This document shows, in pieces, positions 55,615 to 63,510 of a DNA stretch of 64,000 bases. The DNA is from Vreelandella zhuhanensis (GTDB taxonomy: Bacteria; Pseudomonadota; Gammaproteobacteria; Pseudomonadales; Halomonadaceae). The position numbers were made by a program, and so were the translations under genes. The stretch is from the NCBI RefSeq assembly GCF_009793355.1, contig NZ_WTKP01000004.1, forward strand, positions 248,001 through 312,000. The letters are read 5' to 3'. Position 1 is the stretch's first letter, and each line of letters opens with the position of its first letter. Below the pieces are notes generated by a model. That model ran no database searches. It was not told the origin of the DNA and saw only the letters and a program-made list of their open reading frames with translations.

Positions 55615-57291
55615 TCAGAAATACTTGACCAGCTGTAACCAGAATTGACCGTCCGAATCCGGTGCTGAAGTGGCTTCTTCGTTACCCAGCTTATGGGCGT
55701 AGTAGGATTTGACGGAAAAGTTGTTGTAGTCGACCCAGTTGACACCCACGCCAGCTCCGCTCAGGGTCCGGTCATTGTCAGCATCATCCCAGGGATCCTT
55801 GTGGACAGTCACAGTACCCGCATCGACAAAGCCGATAAGATGTACCTGGCCTGGCACCTGCTCGGAAAGGCCCGCCAGCAGCAGCCGGGCTTCAAGGGTT
55901 GCCAGATAGCCTTCATCGGCAAAGGCTTCGCCCTGGGGATAGGCGCGCACACCATACATGCCGCCGAGTGACATCTTCTCCGAGCTATCGAGATTTCCCG
56001 AGGCGAACTGGGCACCGACCGACCCATAGAGAGAGAAAATGTCGGTGAGTTGCTGCACGCGCATGACGCTCAAGCTCACTTTCTCGTAATCGCCGTTGGT
56101 CTTTGCCGTAATGGCATCTACATCGCGAACGGAGGGCGTTTCGATATCGACTTCGCCGGCATGCAAGGTGACGGAAGCAGCCGTCAGGCCGCCGGCCCCC
56201 AATCCATCACGGTGGTCACCGTGGAGACTCGCCGTCACCACATTGACATTCTTTTCGCTGGAGAAACGATCGTAGCGGTCTTCGAAGGTCTTGTAGTCGT
56301 AGCCAAGCTGCGCGTAGAGATTGCTCTGGCGTGAGCGGATCAGCGGGTAACGTCCAAATAAACTAGCAATCTGTGCATCGCCATCGGCACCCAGATCACT
56401 AAATTCCTTGCCCAATTCATATTCCAGATGACTGTAGGCCACTCCGGCCGTTGCCCGGCCGAACTGCATCTGGTAGGCACCGCGAGCATAATCAAGGCCG
56501 TCGAAACTGCTCAGCACGCGCAGGCTGGCCACATCGCCTCGTCCTGCCAGATTGTTGATATGAATCGTTCCGCCCAGACGCTCCTCGCCGGTGTAGTAGT
56601 TGCCAGCGTTGTCGGCATCGATACTGCCTGTCACCCGCCGTCCGGGGGTGACATCAACGATCAGGTCAGCCGCGCCCACCGTCCTACCCGGCACCAGAGT
56701 CGATTGGACGTTGACACCGGCGATGTCCGACATCAGCAGAAGCCGGTTCTCAAGAGGCACACGATTGATTACCTCGCCACTCTCGAGATCGCTGAGCAAG
56801 CCATCGGCCAGCCCATCCGAGAGATTGCTCTGGTTGCGTAGGGTGACATCGCCATAGCGGCCTTCCACCACTGCGATCGTCACCGCACCCTCCTCGATGC
56901 TCTGTGCAGGCAGGTAAGCTTGCGCGACAAAATAGCCGTTCTGGTGATAAAAGTCGGTGATCCGGGAAGCCATTGCCTGTAGATCGCCAAGGCTGAGCTG
57001 CGCCCCTGGCCTGAAGCCGGTGAGGGAGACCAGCTCCTTCTCGGAATACAGGCTCTGCCCGCTCAGGTGCAGTGAATTGACCTCGATCTTTGCTGTGCTG
57101 GCAGCCCCCATCACCGGTACTTGTGGCTGTTGCACATCAATTTCCGGTGCAACTCTCTCCACGGTCGGTGTTGGCGAGATCTGTTGAAGCTGGCTGCCGG
57201 CATTGGGTAGAGTGGCACCGGGAACTTGTGCGGCAAAAACTCCTGGACTTAACACTAGTAGTGCAAAGGGGATAAGCTTTTTATGCGCCAT
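55615..57291 (-). CDS. Two-partner secretion pore TpsB (FhaC/ShlB family)
   Basis: 558 residues with a signal peptide (about 1-20, ending VFAA), a proline-rich N-terminal helix and linker (about 25-65), two POTRA domains (about 68-220) and a 16-strand outer-membrane barrel to the end. The conserved barrel-loop motif appears as VRAYPQGEA near residue 450, and the protein ends in an aromatic residue (KYF), as barrel proteins do. It secretes the adjacent TpsA, whose gene follows after 65 bases. AAGGA lies about ten bases before the ATG. Confidence 0.93.
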   Translation of the reverse strand: MAHKKLIPFALLVLSPGVFAAQVPGATLPNAGSQLQQISPTPTVERVAPEIDVQQPQVPVMGAASTAKIEVNSLHLSGQSLYSEKELVSLTGFRPGAQLSLGDLQAMASRITDFYHQNGYFVAQAYLPAQSIEEGAVTIAVVEGRYGDVTLRNQSNLSDGLADGLLSDLESGEVINRVPLENRLLLMSDIAGVNVQSTLVPGRTVGAADLIVDVTPGRRVTGSIDADNAGNYYTGEERLGGTIHINNLAGRGDVASLRVLSSFDGLDYARGAYQMQFGRATAGVAYSHLEYELGKEFSDLGADGDAQIASLFGRYPLIRSRQSNLYAQLGYDYKTFEDRYDRFSSEKNVNVVTASLHGDHRDGLGAGGLTAASVTLHAGEVDIETPSVRDVDAITAKTNGDYEKVSLSVMRVQQLTDIFSLYGSVGAQFASGNLDSSEKMSLGGMYGVRAYPQGEAFADEGYLATLEARLLLAGLSEQVPGQVHLIGFVDAGTVTVHKDPWDDADNDRTLSGAGVGVNWVDYNNFSVKSYYAHKLGNEEATSAPDSDGQFWLQLVKYF

Positions 57292-57720
57292 ACTAATTTT
57301 TCCTTAGCATTTTTATATTCGAATTGATTAAAGCCTGTAGGCAAACACAGGCTCTTGTTGATTAATTTATTAGGAAATTTTTATAAAACTGTCAGGCGCA
57401 CTCACTGACTTCCGACCCTTTAAAGCGCCGGAGAGCAAATGATATTGTTTTGAAGCCTTTATCTTCTCGCCACAGCCGGCAAGACATTACGGGAACAGGA
57501 AAAAAGCAGTGAAAGAGAGGGCGCTAGCTAAAAAAATACGCACTTCACCGAATCGGAGTGTATTCCGCTTTAGCTAGAAAGTCTTATTTATTATTATAAA
57601 AATACTAATTATTTTAGATTACGTTTTTGACATCACGAGTTTCACACTCCTCATAAAATCATCGAAACTGTAGTGCGGAAGAGGCTTTTCAGATAATACG
57701 CTGTAACTTCATAGTCTTAG
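57292..57720. other. AT-rich non-coding region upstream of tpsB
   Basis: 429 bases with no supported gene, markedly richer in A and T than the window average. It presumably holds the tpsBA promoter; no single clear -10/-35 pair stands out among the many AT-rich stretches. It includes the inverted repeat at 57524-57577. Confidence 0.5.
57524..57577. repeat. Inverted repeat upstream of tpsB
   Basis: CTAGCTAAA (57524-57532) and TTTAGCTAG (57569-57577) are perfect complements around 36 bases, within which ATACGCACT and AGTGTAT pair imperfectly. It can form a long imperfect hairpin in the tpsB leader or act as a protein-binding site. Confidence 0.6.
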
Positions 57721-57909
57721 TCTAGTGTTTGGCGAGTTTTTCTCGAGCGCCTGCCGGAACGGTTCCGCGAGCAACTGGCTCAGATCAAGAAAATGCAATC
57801 GACCCAAGGTGCCGCAAAGCACCTTTTTATCTCGTTCGGCTTGGAAGACGAAGCCTTTAGCGCCAGTCAGTTAATCAGAGTGACGAGGTTCAGTTTCTCG
57901 CCGCCTTGA
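57721..57909 (+). pseudogene. Possible decayed ORF without a start codon
   Basis: After a stop at 57718-57720 the plus frame is open for 62 codons to the TGA at 57907-57909, with codon usage like a real gene (for example ERLPERFREQLAQIKKM, then KHLFISFGLEDEAF). There is no start codon with ribosome site and the end overlaps aroQ. It may be the surviving tail of a lost gene; not recognised. Confidence 0.22.
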
Positions 57910-58336
57910 TCAGGGCATCCAGCGCCGCCTGGTAGCCTTGGGTACCCAGACCCGCGATCACAGCATCGGCACGTAGCGAGACATAGGAGTGATGTCGAAA
58001 GCTTTCACGCTTGTGCACGTTGGAAATATGCACCTCGTAGACTCTCCCCTCGAATGCATTCAGCGCATCGAGTATCGCAATCGAGGTGTGGGTATAGGCG
58101 GCCGGGTTGATGATGATGGCAGCGGTTTCATCAAGGCGTGCCGCCTGGATGGCATCGATCAGCTCACCTTCATGGTTGCTTTGCAACGCCTTGATCTCCC
58201 ATCCATTGAGAGCGGCTTTCTCATAGAGGGCGTGATTGACGTCGGCCAAGGTCTCGTAACCGTAAATCTCCGGTTGCCGGCTTCCCAGAAGGTTGAGATT
58301 GGGGCCGTGAAGCACCAGCACTTTGTCTTGACTCAT
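57890..58336 (-). CDS. aroQ: 3-Dehydroquinate dehydratase, type II
   Basis: 148 residues; third step of the shikimate pathway, a dodecameric enzyme. Motifs: [18 protein letters not shown] with catalytic Tyr25, [23 protein letters not shown] and [16 protein letters not shown] with the active-site histidine and arginine. The ATG at 58336 has GGAG nine bases upstream and fits the family start; the open frame continues 25 codons further up. It follows the crcB pair by 20 bases. Confidence 0.97.
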   Translation of the reverse strand: MSQDKVLVLHGPNLNLLGSRQPEIYGYETLADVNHALYEKAALNGWEIKALQSNHEGELIDAIQAARLDETAAIIINPAAYTHTSIAILDALNAFEGRVYEVHISNVHKRESFRHHSYVSLRADAVIAGLGTQGYQAALDALIKAARN

Positions 58337-58356
58337 CGTCTTAGTCTCCGAATTCA

Positions 58357-58731
58357 CTAGATTGCTTGTCGCTTGGCTAAACGTTGCCCGCACCAAGCCG
58401 CTCCCAGCCACAAAAAAGGGCTGCCCAGGGCGTAGATCACTGCCAAGAAGGCATCATCGCCTTGCCACAGCACGAAGACTTCCAGGCTGAACAATGAAAA
58501 GGTGGTGAAGCCTCCGCAGAACCCCGCTACCAGAAAGGGCTGCCAGCGGGTCAAGAAGCCTTGGCTGTAAGCAGCGGTGACCACGCCAGCAATCAGGGCT
58601 GACCCGAGTAGATTGACGCCCAAGGTGCCCCAGGGGAAATAAGCACCGAACAGATTCAGTGAAACTATGCTTACCAGATAGCGACTGCCTGTTCCCAGGG
58701 CGCTACCCAGCCCAACGGCAAGGTAAATCAT
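58357..58731 (-). CDS. crcB: Fluoride channel CrcB/Fluc, canonical subunit
   Basis: 124 residues with four membrane helices. Canonical Fluc features are intact: [13 protein letters not shown] (about 8-20), [11 protein letters not shown] with the pore asparagine, and [15 protein letters not shown] (the phenylalanine-box and TMH3 break). Dual-topology channels export fluoride passively. I prefer the ATG at 58731; an ATG at 58770 would add 13 residues, MVTATALRRRREV, and overlap the upstream crcB. Second of two adjacent crcB genes. Confidence 0.92.
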   Translation of the reverse strand: MIYLAVGLGSALGTGSRYLVSIVSLNLFGAYFPWGTLGVNLLGSALIAGVVTAAYSQGFLTRWQPFLVAGFCGGFTTFSLFSLEVFVLWQGDDAFLAVIYALGSPFLWLGAAWCGQRLAKRQAI

Positions 58732-58763
58732 CACCTCTCGACGGCGCCTCAGGGCAGTAGCCG

Positions 58764-59156
58764 TCACCATGGAGCTCGCCCCAACCAGAATCCCAGCGCC
58801 AACAACATCAGTCCTCCCAGACAGGTACCCCCCATATTGAAGATAGCCGCCTGATGCCTACCGCTTTGCCATAGGCTCAGTGTTTGCAGGCTTAATGACG
58901 ATACCGTGGAATAGCCTCCCAGCAAGCCGGCGACCAGCATATACCACATAAGGCTCCGGGCACTGAGATCAGGCGCTGGCATCATCCCCGCCACTAGCCC
59001 GATCGCGGCGGTAGAGGATAGGTTGACTCCCAGGGTGCCCCAGGGAAAGTGGCTGCCCGCCAGGCGTGCCAGTGCATTGGAAACCGCCAGACGTAGCATG
59101 CCGCCCAGTGCGCCCCCTATCATTATCATGCCCAGCCATTGCCAGTTGATCCCCAC
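58764..59156 (-). CDS. crcB: Fluoride channel CrcB/Fluc, divergent subunit
   Basis: 130 residues with four membrane helices, clearly related to its neighbour ([14 protein letters not shown]), but several hallmarks are changed: GGMLRLAVS instead of G-x-x-x-RY, NLSST instead of NLLGS, and GLLGGYSTVSSLSLQT where the partner has [12 protein letters not shown]. Starts with GTG at 59156 after AGGAGACAAGG. Probably forms a heterodimer with the canonical CrcB, as known for paired Fluc genes, with one pore kept in full. The pairing is an inference. Confidence 0.85.
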   Translation of the reverse strand: MGINWQWLGMIMIGGALGGMLRLAVSNALARLAGSHFPWGTLGVNLSSTAAIGLVAGMMPAPDLSARSLMWYMLVAGLLGGYSTVSSLSLQTLSLWQSGRHQAAIFNMGGTCLGGLMLLALGFWLGRAPW

Positions 59157-59190
59157 CCTTGTCTCCTCGTGCTACATTGCGCTGGAATTG

Positions 59191-59750
59191 ATGAAGGTGT
59201 TTTCCAGCGTAGAAGGCAATACTACCTTTGATATAGCGGCGCGCCACGAAGTGACATTGTAGCGACTTGGACGCAGCAGCTTGGCCGCGTGAACTACCCC
59301 GGTGCCGTGGAAGTACGTCACCCGGAATTTTTCCACAAGGGAGAGACTGAAAAAGCCTTCAACCAATTGTTGATAACTTATCAGGCCAATCGGGTAATGC
59401 TGGATGTATACCCCTTGTTCTCCACGCCATTCCATGGCCATTCCGGCCTGACCAAAGCGCAACAAGAAAAACCCAAACTCCCATTACACGTGCTTTCCAC
59501 GGGTGATACGCCGGTGATCAGGTTCATTGGCCATATTGACAAATTAATCAATAAGCGTTATCTCGCGCCTTGGGAAAAACGCCTGAACCTGTGGATAAGT
59601 CAGGGGAAAACCATTTTCTTGCTTGTGCATACCGCAGACAACCGCGAAGCTCCCGATATGGCACGCAGCCTCTACGAGCCACTGGCCAAGAACTCACACC
59701 TTCCCGATTTGCCCTCTTTTTTTGACGAACAGCAAACCCGGCTGTTTTAA
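59191..59750 (+). pseudogene. Decayed DUF72 (YecE-like) gene
   Basis: The plus strand reads MKVFSSVEGNTTFDIAA near 59191-59240, the VEGNTTF signature of the DUF72 N-terminal half, then stops. From the GTG at 59289 an intact frame of 153 codons (VEVRHPEFFHKGETEKAF, RFIGHIDKLINKRYLAPW, LVHTADNREAPDMARSLYE) matches the C-terminal half. In complete proteins of about 280 residues these parts lie some 120 residues apart; here only about 25 codons separate them, and the true N-terminus is missing. I read it as a gene broken by deletion and frameshift; the C-terminal frame could still be translated. Confidence 0.7.
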
Positions 59751-59942
59751 GTTAAATTTTCAGGCCGCTTCGCTGGCATACACTGCTTTGATCGGATAAA
59801 TTGCCTTCACTTCGGAAATTAATCTCAATTTGACGTTCCGAACCGTTGTTTTCCTCGCAGCGCTTTATGGCGTTGGCCCGAGGTACGCAATTCACTATCC
59901 AACTAAACAGTACTCGATACTCAACTAACAAGAAGGTGATGT

Positions 59943-61286
59943 ATGGCGAAGCTTGCACATGCGCAATGGTCATCCAGGATGACCTTTGTGCTAGCCGCTG
60001 CCGGCTCGGCGGTCGGCCTGGGCAATATCTGGCGTTTTTCTTATATGGTGGGCGACAACGGCGGCGCAGCGTTCGTGCTGATCTACCTGGCTTGCGTAGC
60101 ACTGGTCGGTTTACCGGTGCTGGTTGCCGAATGGATGATCGGGCGGCGGGGACAGAAAAACCCGATCAATTCCATGGCTGAGCTGGCCAGTAAACACGGC
60201 AAGTCGCCGGCCTGGGCGCTGGTAGGAATCAGCGGTGTACTGGCCGCATTCTTGATACTCTCGTTCTACAGCGTGATTGGCGGCTGGTCGCTCAACTACA
60301 CGCTCGGCACGGTCATCGGAACCTTCGATGGTCAGGATGCCGAGAGCATCAGCGACTTGTTCGGCGGCATGCTGGCAAGCCCCGGCACCTTGCTGCTGTG
60401 GCACACGGCTTTCATGCTGTTGGTGATCGGGATTGTGGCGCGTGGCGTGACCAAAGGGCTGGAAAGCGCGGCACGCTTGATGATGCCCGCCTTGATCGTG
60501 CTGATGTTGGTATTGGTGGGTTATGGGGTGGCTAGCGGTCACTTCGGCGAAGCGCTGGCCTTCATGTTCCGCCCCGATTGGAGCGCTGTGAATGGCGGCG
60601 TCGTATTGGCCGCGATGGGCCAGGCATTTTTCACCCTGTCATTGGGCATGGGCATCATGATGGCCTATGGCTCCTACCTGGGAGAAGACGTCAATCTGAT
60701 CAGCACGGCGCGTACCGTCATCATCCTGGATACCAGTATCGCCCTGCTTGCGGGTCTGGCCATCTTCCCCATCGTGTTTGCCAATGGCTTGGGTGTCGGT
60801 GAAGGGCCGGGGTTGATCTTCGTCACCCTGCCGCTGGCCTTCGGTAACATGGCAGGCGGCACCATACTTGGCTTGATGTTCTTCCTGCTGCTTACCTTCG
60901 CTGCTCTGACCTCGGCTATTTCGCTGCTTGAGCCGGTAGTGGAAATGATGGAGGAACGCACCTCCCTGGCACGTGTCGGCGCCACCCTGGTCAGCGGCGT
61001 TGCGGTATGGATGCTGGGGGTTGCGGCACTGCTGTCGTTCAATGTGTGGGCGGACTTCCAGATCATCGGGCTAAATATCTTCGATCTTCTGGACACCTTC
61101 ACCAGCAAGATCTTGCTGCCGTTGACCGGCCTGGGTGCCATTGTCTTCGTCGCCTGGTGCCTCAAGCGTGAAAGTGTAGAAACTGAACTGGGGCTATCCG
61201 CCACCGGCATCAGCTTGTGGAATATCGTGGCACGCTTCATTGCGCCAATCGGCGTGATCATCGTGTTTGTCGCCGGGCTTATCTAA
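59943..61286 (+). CDS. Sodium-dependent transporter, NSS (SNF) family
   Basis: 447 residues with 11 or 12 membrane helices. The opening SRMTFVLAAAGSAVGLGNIWRFSYM is the first helix of LeuT-type transporters with its sodium- and substrate-binding break; GGAAFVLIYLACVALVGLPVLVAEWMIGRRG follows. These carry amino acids or other amines into the cell with sodium, apt for a halophile. AAGG lies eight bases before the ATG at 59943. Substrate not predictable. A hairpin terminator follows. Confidence 0.92.
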   Translation: MAKLAHAQWSSRMTFVLAAAGSAVGLGNIWRFSYMVGDNGGAAFVLIYLACVALVGLPVLVAEWMIGRRGQKNPINSMAELASKHGKSPAWALVGISGVLAAFLILSFYSVIGGWSLNYTLGTVIGTFDGQDAESISDLFGGMLASPGTLLLWHTAFMLLVIGIVARGVTKGLESAARLMMPALIVLMLVLVGYGVASGHFGEALAFMFRPDWSAVNGGVVLAAMGQAFFTLSLGMGIMMAYGSYLGEDVNLISTARTVIILDTSIALLAGLAIFPIVFANGLGVGEGPGLIFVTLPLAFGNMAGGTILGLMFFLLLTFAALTSAISLLEPVVEMMEERTSLARVGATLVSGVAVWMLGVAALLSFNVWADFQIIGLNIFDLLDTFTSKILLPLTGLGAIVFVAWCLKRESVETELGLSATGISLWNIVARFIAPIGVIIVFVAGLI

Positions 61287-61338
61287 AGCCCTCACAAGCT
61301 CTAACGCTAACTACCAGGTTAGTTATCGGGCTACAAAG

Positions 61339-61370
61339 GGCCTCGTCACTCAGCGGGCGAGGCCTCCTTT
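61339..61370. terminator. Hairpin terminator after the NSS transporter
   Basis: GGCCTCG (61339-61345) pairs with CGAGGCC (61358-61364), followed by TCCTTT on the plus strand; a short T run also follows on the minus strand, so it may serve both the transporter and the small convergent gene. Confidence 0.65.
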
Positions 61371-61591
61371 CAATGCAATTCGCTTTCCAGCGCATCTTCC
61401 TCTTCTTCGGGTAGCAACTCGATATCCCGCGAGAGTTGTTGAAATTCCCGATGCAACTCTATACCTCGGCGTGCGCGAGAATTGCGCTGTGCGGCGTGGC
61501 GACGGCGTTCAATATGTTCATCGAGCCCCAGCGTCATGAAGATATCCAGAAGCTCACTTTTGACTGAAGTTAATCGTTCGACGTTACGCAT
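61370..61591 (-). CDS. Small charged protein, PA3496-like, unknown
   Basis: 73 residues with a strong GGAGGAG eight bases before the ATG at 61591; the frame extends further up but without a better start. A helical segment SELLDIFMTLGLDEHIERRR, then basic HAAQRNSRARRGIELHREF and an acidic tail LLPEEEEDALESE. The ARRxIE-xxR/E pattern loosely recalls the small Pseudomonas PA3496 family; no function is assigned. Cytoplasmic. Convergent with the NSS gene, ending at its terminator. Confidence 0.55.
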   Translation of the reverse strand: MRNVERLTSVKSELLDIFMTLGLDEHIERRRHAAQRNSRARRGIELHREFQQLSRDIELLPEEEEDALESELH

Positions 61592-61835
61592 AGCGTCGCT
61601 CCTCCAGATGCCTATTCCTGTATTCACCTGTCCGCGTAGCATCATTTACTGATGATGCAGCGTGACACGTCATTTTTACTATAATCCAGTTGACGAAATG
61701 ATGACGTTCCGGGAAAGGATATTCCGTCAACGCACGTTTTCGCTATTCGCCCCCTAACGTTTTATTCGTCATAGCGTTCAGCGATTTTTTTCAATGCCAT
61801 CGTCAGGTAAGTCATGTCACGCTAGAGGAGGTCAA

Positions 61836-63302
61836 ATGCAGCAACGAGACGTCGATATCGCCATCATCGGAGCCGGCAGCGCCGGATTGAGTGCTTGGCA
61901 TGCTGCCAATAAATACACGGATAACGTGGTGATCATTGAAGAAGGAGAATACGGCACCACCTGTGCCCGGGTAGGCTGCATGCCCTCGAAGTTACTGATT
62001 GCTGCTGCTGAAAGGGCGCATCAGGTGGGTGATGCAGCAGGGTTCGGCGTAAAGGTGGATAACGTAACGATCGATGGTCGCGCGGTGATGGAACGCGTCA
62101 AGCATGAGCGTGACGGTTTTGTCGATAGCGTCCTGACGTCCATGCAACGTATTGATGCAGCCAAACGCCTGGAAGGTCATGCCCGATTCATCGATGCCCA
62201 TACCCTGGCCGTCGGTGAGCATAGCCGGGTACGGGCGCGTAACATTATCATCGCCACCGGTTCACGCCCTACCTGGCCAGGCAGCTTCGAAGGCGCAGGA
62301 GACCGGCTGATCGTCAACGATGATATCTTCGACTGGGACGATCTACCCGAATCAGTGGCGGTGTTCGGCCCCGGTATCATCGGGCTGGAGTTGGGCCAGG
62401 CCCTGCATCGTCTGGGAGTGCGGTTACGCATGTTCGGTATCGGTGGCAGCCTGGGGCCATTTCAGGACGACACCCTGCGTGACTACGCCGACCAGACCTT
62501 CAAGGCGGAGTTTTATCTCGACCCGGATGCCAAGGTGGAAAGCATCGAGCGGGAAGGCGACCAAGTCGTGGTTACCTTCCTTGAACGCGATACTGGCCAA
62601 CGCCTGACTGAACGCTTCGACTACTTGTTGGCCGCTACCGGCCGACGCCCTAATCTCGATAAGCTTGCGCTGGAAAATGCCGGCCTGGCGCTCGATGACA
62701 AGGGAGTCCCCAGCTTCAATCGATTCACTCTGCAATGCCTGGATGCCAGCGGTGAGCCAAGCCATATTTTCATTGCCGGCGATTCCGACCAGGAACTTCC
62801 CCTGTTGCATGAAGCCATCAATGAGGGACGCATTGCTGGCGCTAATGCCGGACGCTACCCGGACTGCCGAGTCACTCAACGCAATGTGGCGTTGGCTATC
62901 GTCTTCACCGACCCCCAGATAGCCACGGTAGGTTCCAGCCGCGAGGAGCTGGAACAGTGCTATGGCGGTCATGGCTGCATTGCGGTGGGGGAAATCACGT
63001 TCAAGAAGCAGGGCCGCGCGAAGGTCATTCGCGAAACACGTGGCATGCTGCGCCTCTATGCAGAACATGGCAGCGGCCAGTTTCTGGGAGCGGAACTGTT
63101 CGGCCCGCAAATCGAACATATGGCGCACCTGCTGGCGTGGGCGCTGGAACAGAAGCTTTCCGTGAGCCGGATGCTCGAGATGCCCTTTTATCACCCGGTG
63201 CTGGAAGAAGGGTTGCGTAGCGCCCTGTATGACCTCAATGCCGACCTCCGCAAAGGGCCGGAAATCATCGAGCACTGCATGGAGTGCGGACCGGGGGATT
63301 GA
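61836..63302 (+). CDS. Dihydrolipoamide dehydrogenase-like flavoprotein
   Basis: 488 residues. FAD site IAIIGAGSAGLSAW at 8-21, redox disulfide Cys43/Cys48 in TTCARVGCMPSK, NAD site VFGPGIIGLELGQAL near 186-200, IFIAGDSD near 311 and the C-terminal His-Glu pair in YHPVLEEGLRSAL. It reduces NAD(P) using a dithiol, or the reverse. AGAGGAGG precedes the ATG. It stands alone, without pyruvate or oxoglutarate dehydrogenase genes, so it belongs to the free-standing lpd-like branch rather than a 2-oxoacid complex; the real partner is unknown. Confidence 0.88.
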   Translation: MQQRDVDIAIIGAGSAGLSAWHAANKYTDNVVIIEEGEYGTTCARVGCMPSKLLIAAAERAHQVGDAAGFGVKVDNVTIDGRAVMERVKHERDGFVDSVLTSMQRIDAAKRLEGHARFIDAHTLAVGEHSRVRARNIIIATGSRPTWPGSFEGAGDRLIVNDDIFDWDDLPESVAVFGPGIIGLELGQALHRLGVRLRMFGIGGSLGPFQDDTLRDYADQTFKAEFYLDPDAKVESIEREGDQVVVTFLERDTGQRLTERFDYLLAATGRRPNLDKLALENAGLALDDKGVPSFNRFTLQCLDASGEPSHIFIAGDSDQELPLLHEAINEGRIAGANAGRYPDCRVTQRNVALAIVFTDPQIATVGSSREELEQCYGGHGCIAVGEITFKKQGRAKVIRETRGMLRLYAEHGSGQFLGAELFGPQIEHMAHLLAWALEQKLSVSRMLEMPFYHPVLEEGLRSALYDLNADLRKGPEIIEHCMECGPGD

Positions 63303-63510
63303 GCGATAGCAGAACGTCACCGTCTGGTCCCCGCGACTCGAAAGAACCTTGCATTACCTCACAGCAACGCCCTTGTGCACAGCGGCTGCCCATGTCGCTG
63401 TCTCCTCCAAGCGGCCACTTTCCCTGCCCATTTCGTCTATCAGTCAGGCATACTGTGACGGGGCGCCGATTGACCGGCGTCGCTTATGTATCATTACCGA
63501 GGAGCTGAAC

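Noticed and set aside
52889..57291. Contact-dependent growth inhibition system (CdiA/CdiB)
   Set aside because: TpsA is far too short, lacks a VENN-type motif and a toxin tip, and no immunity gene follows.
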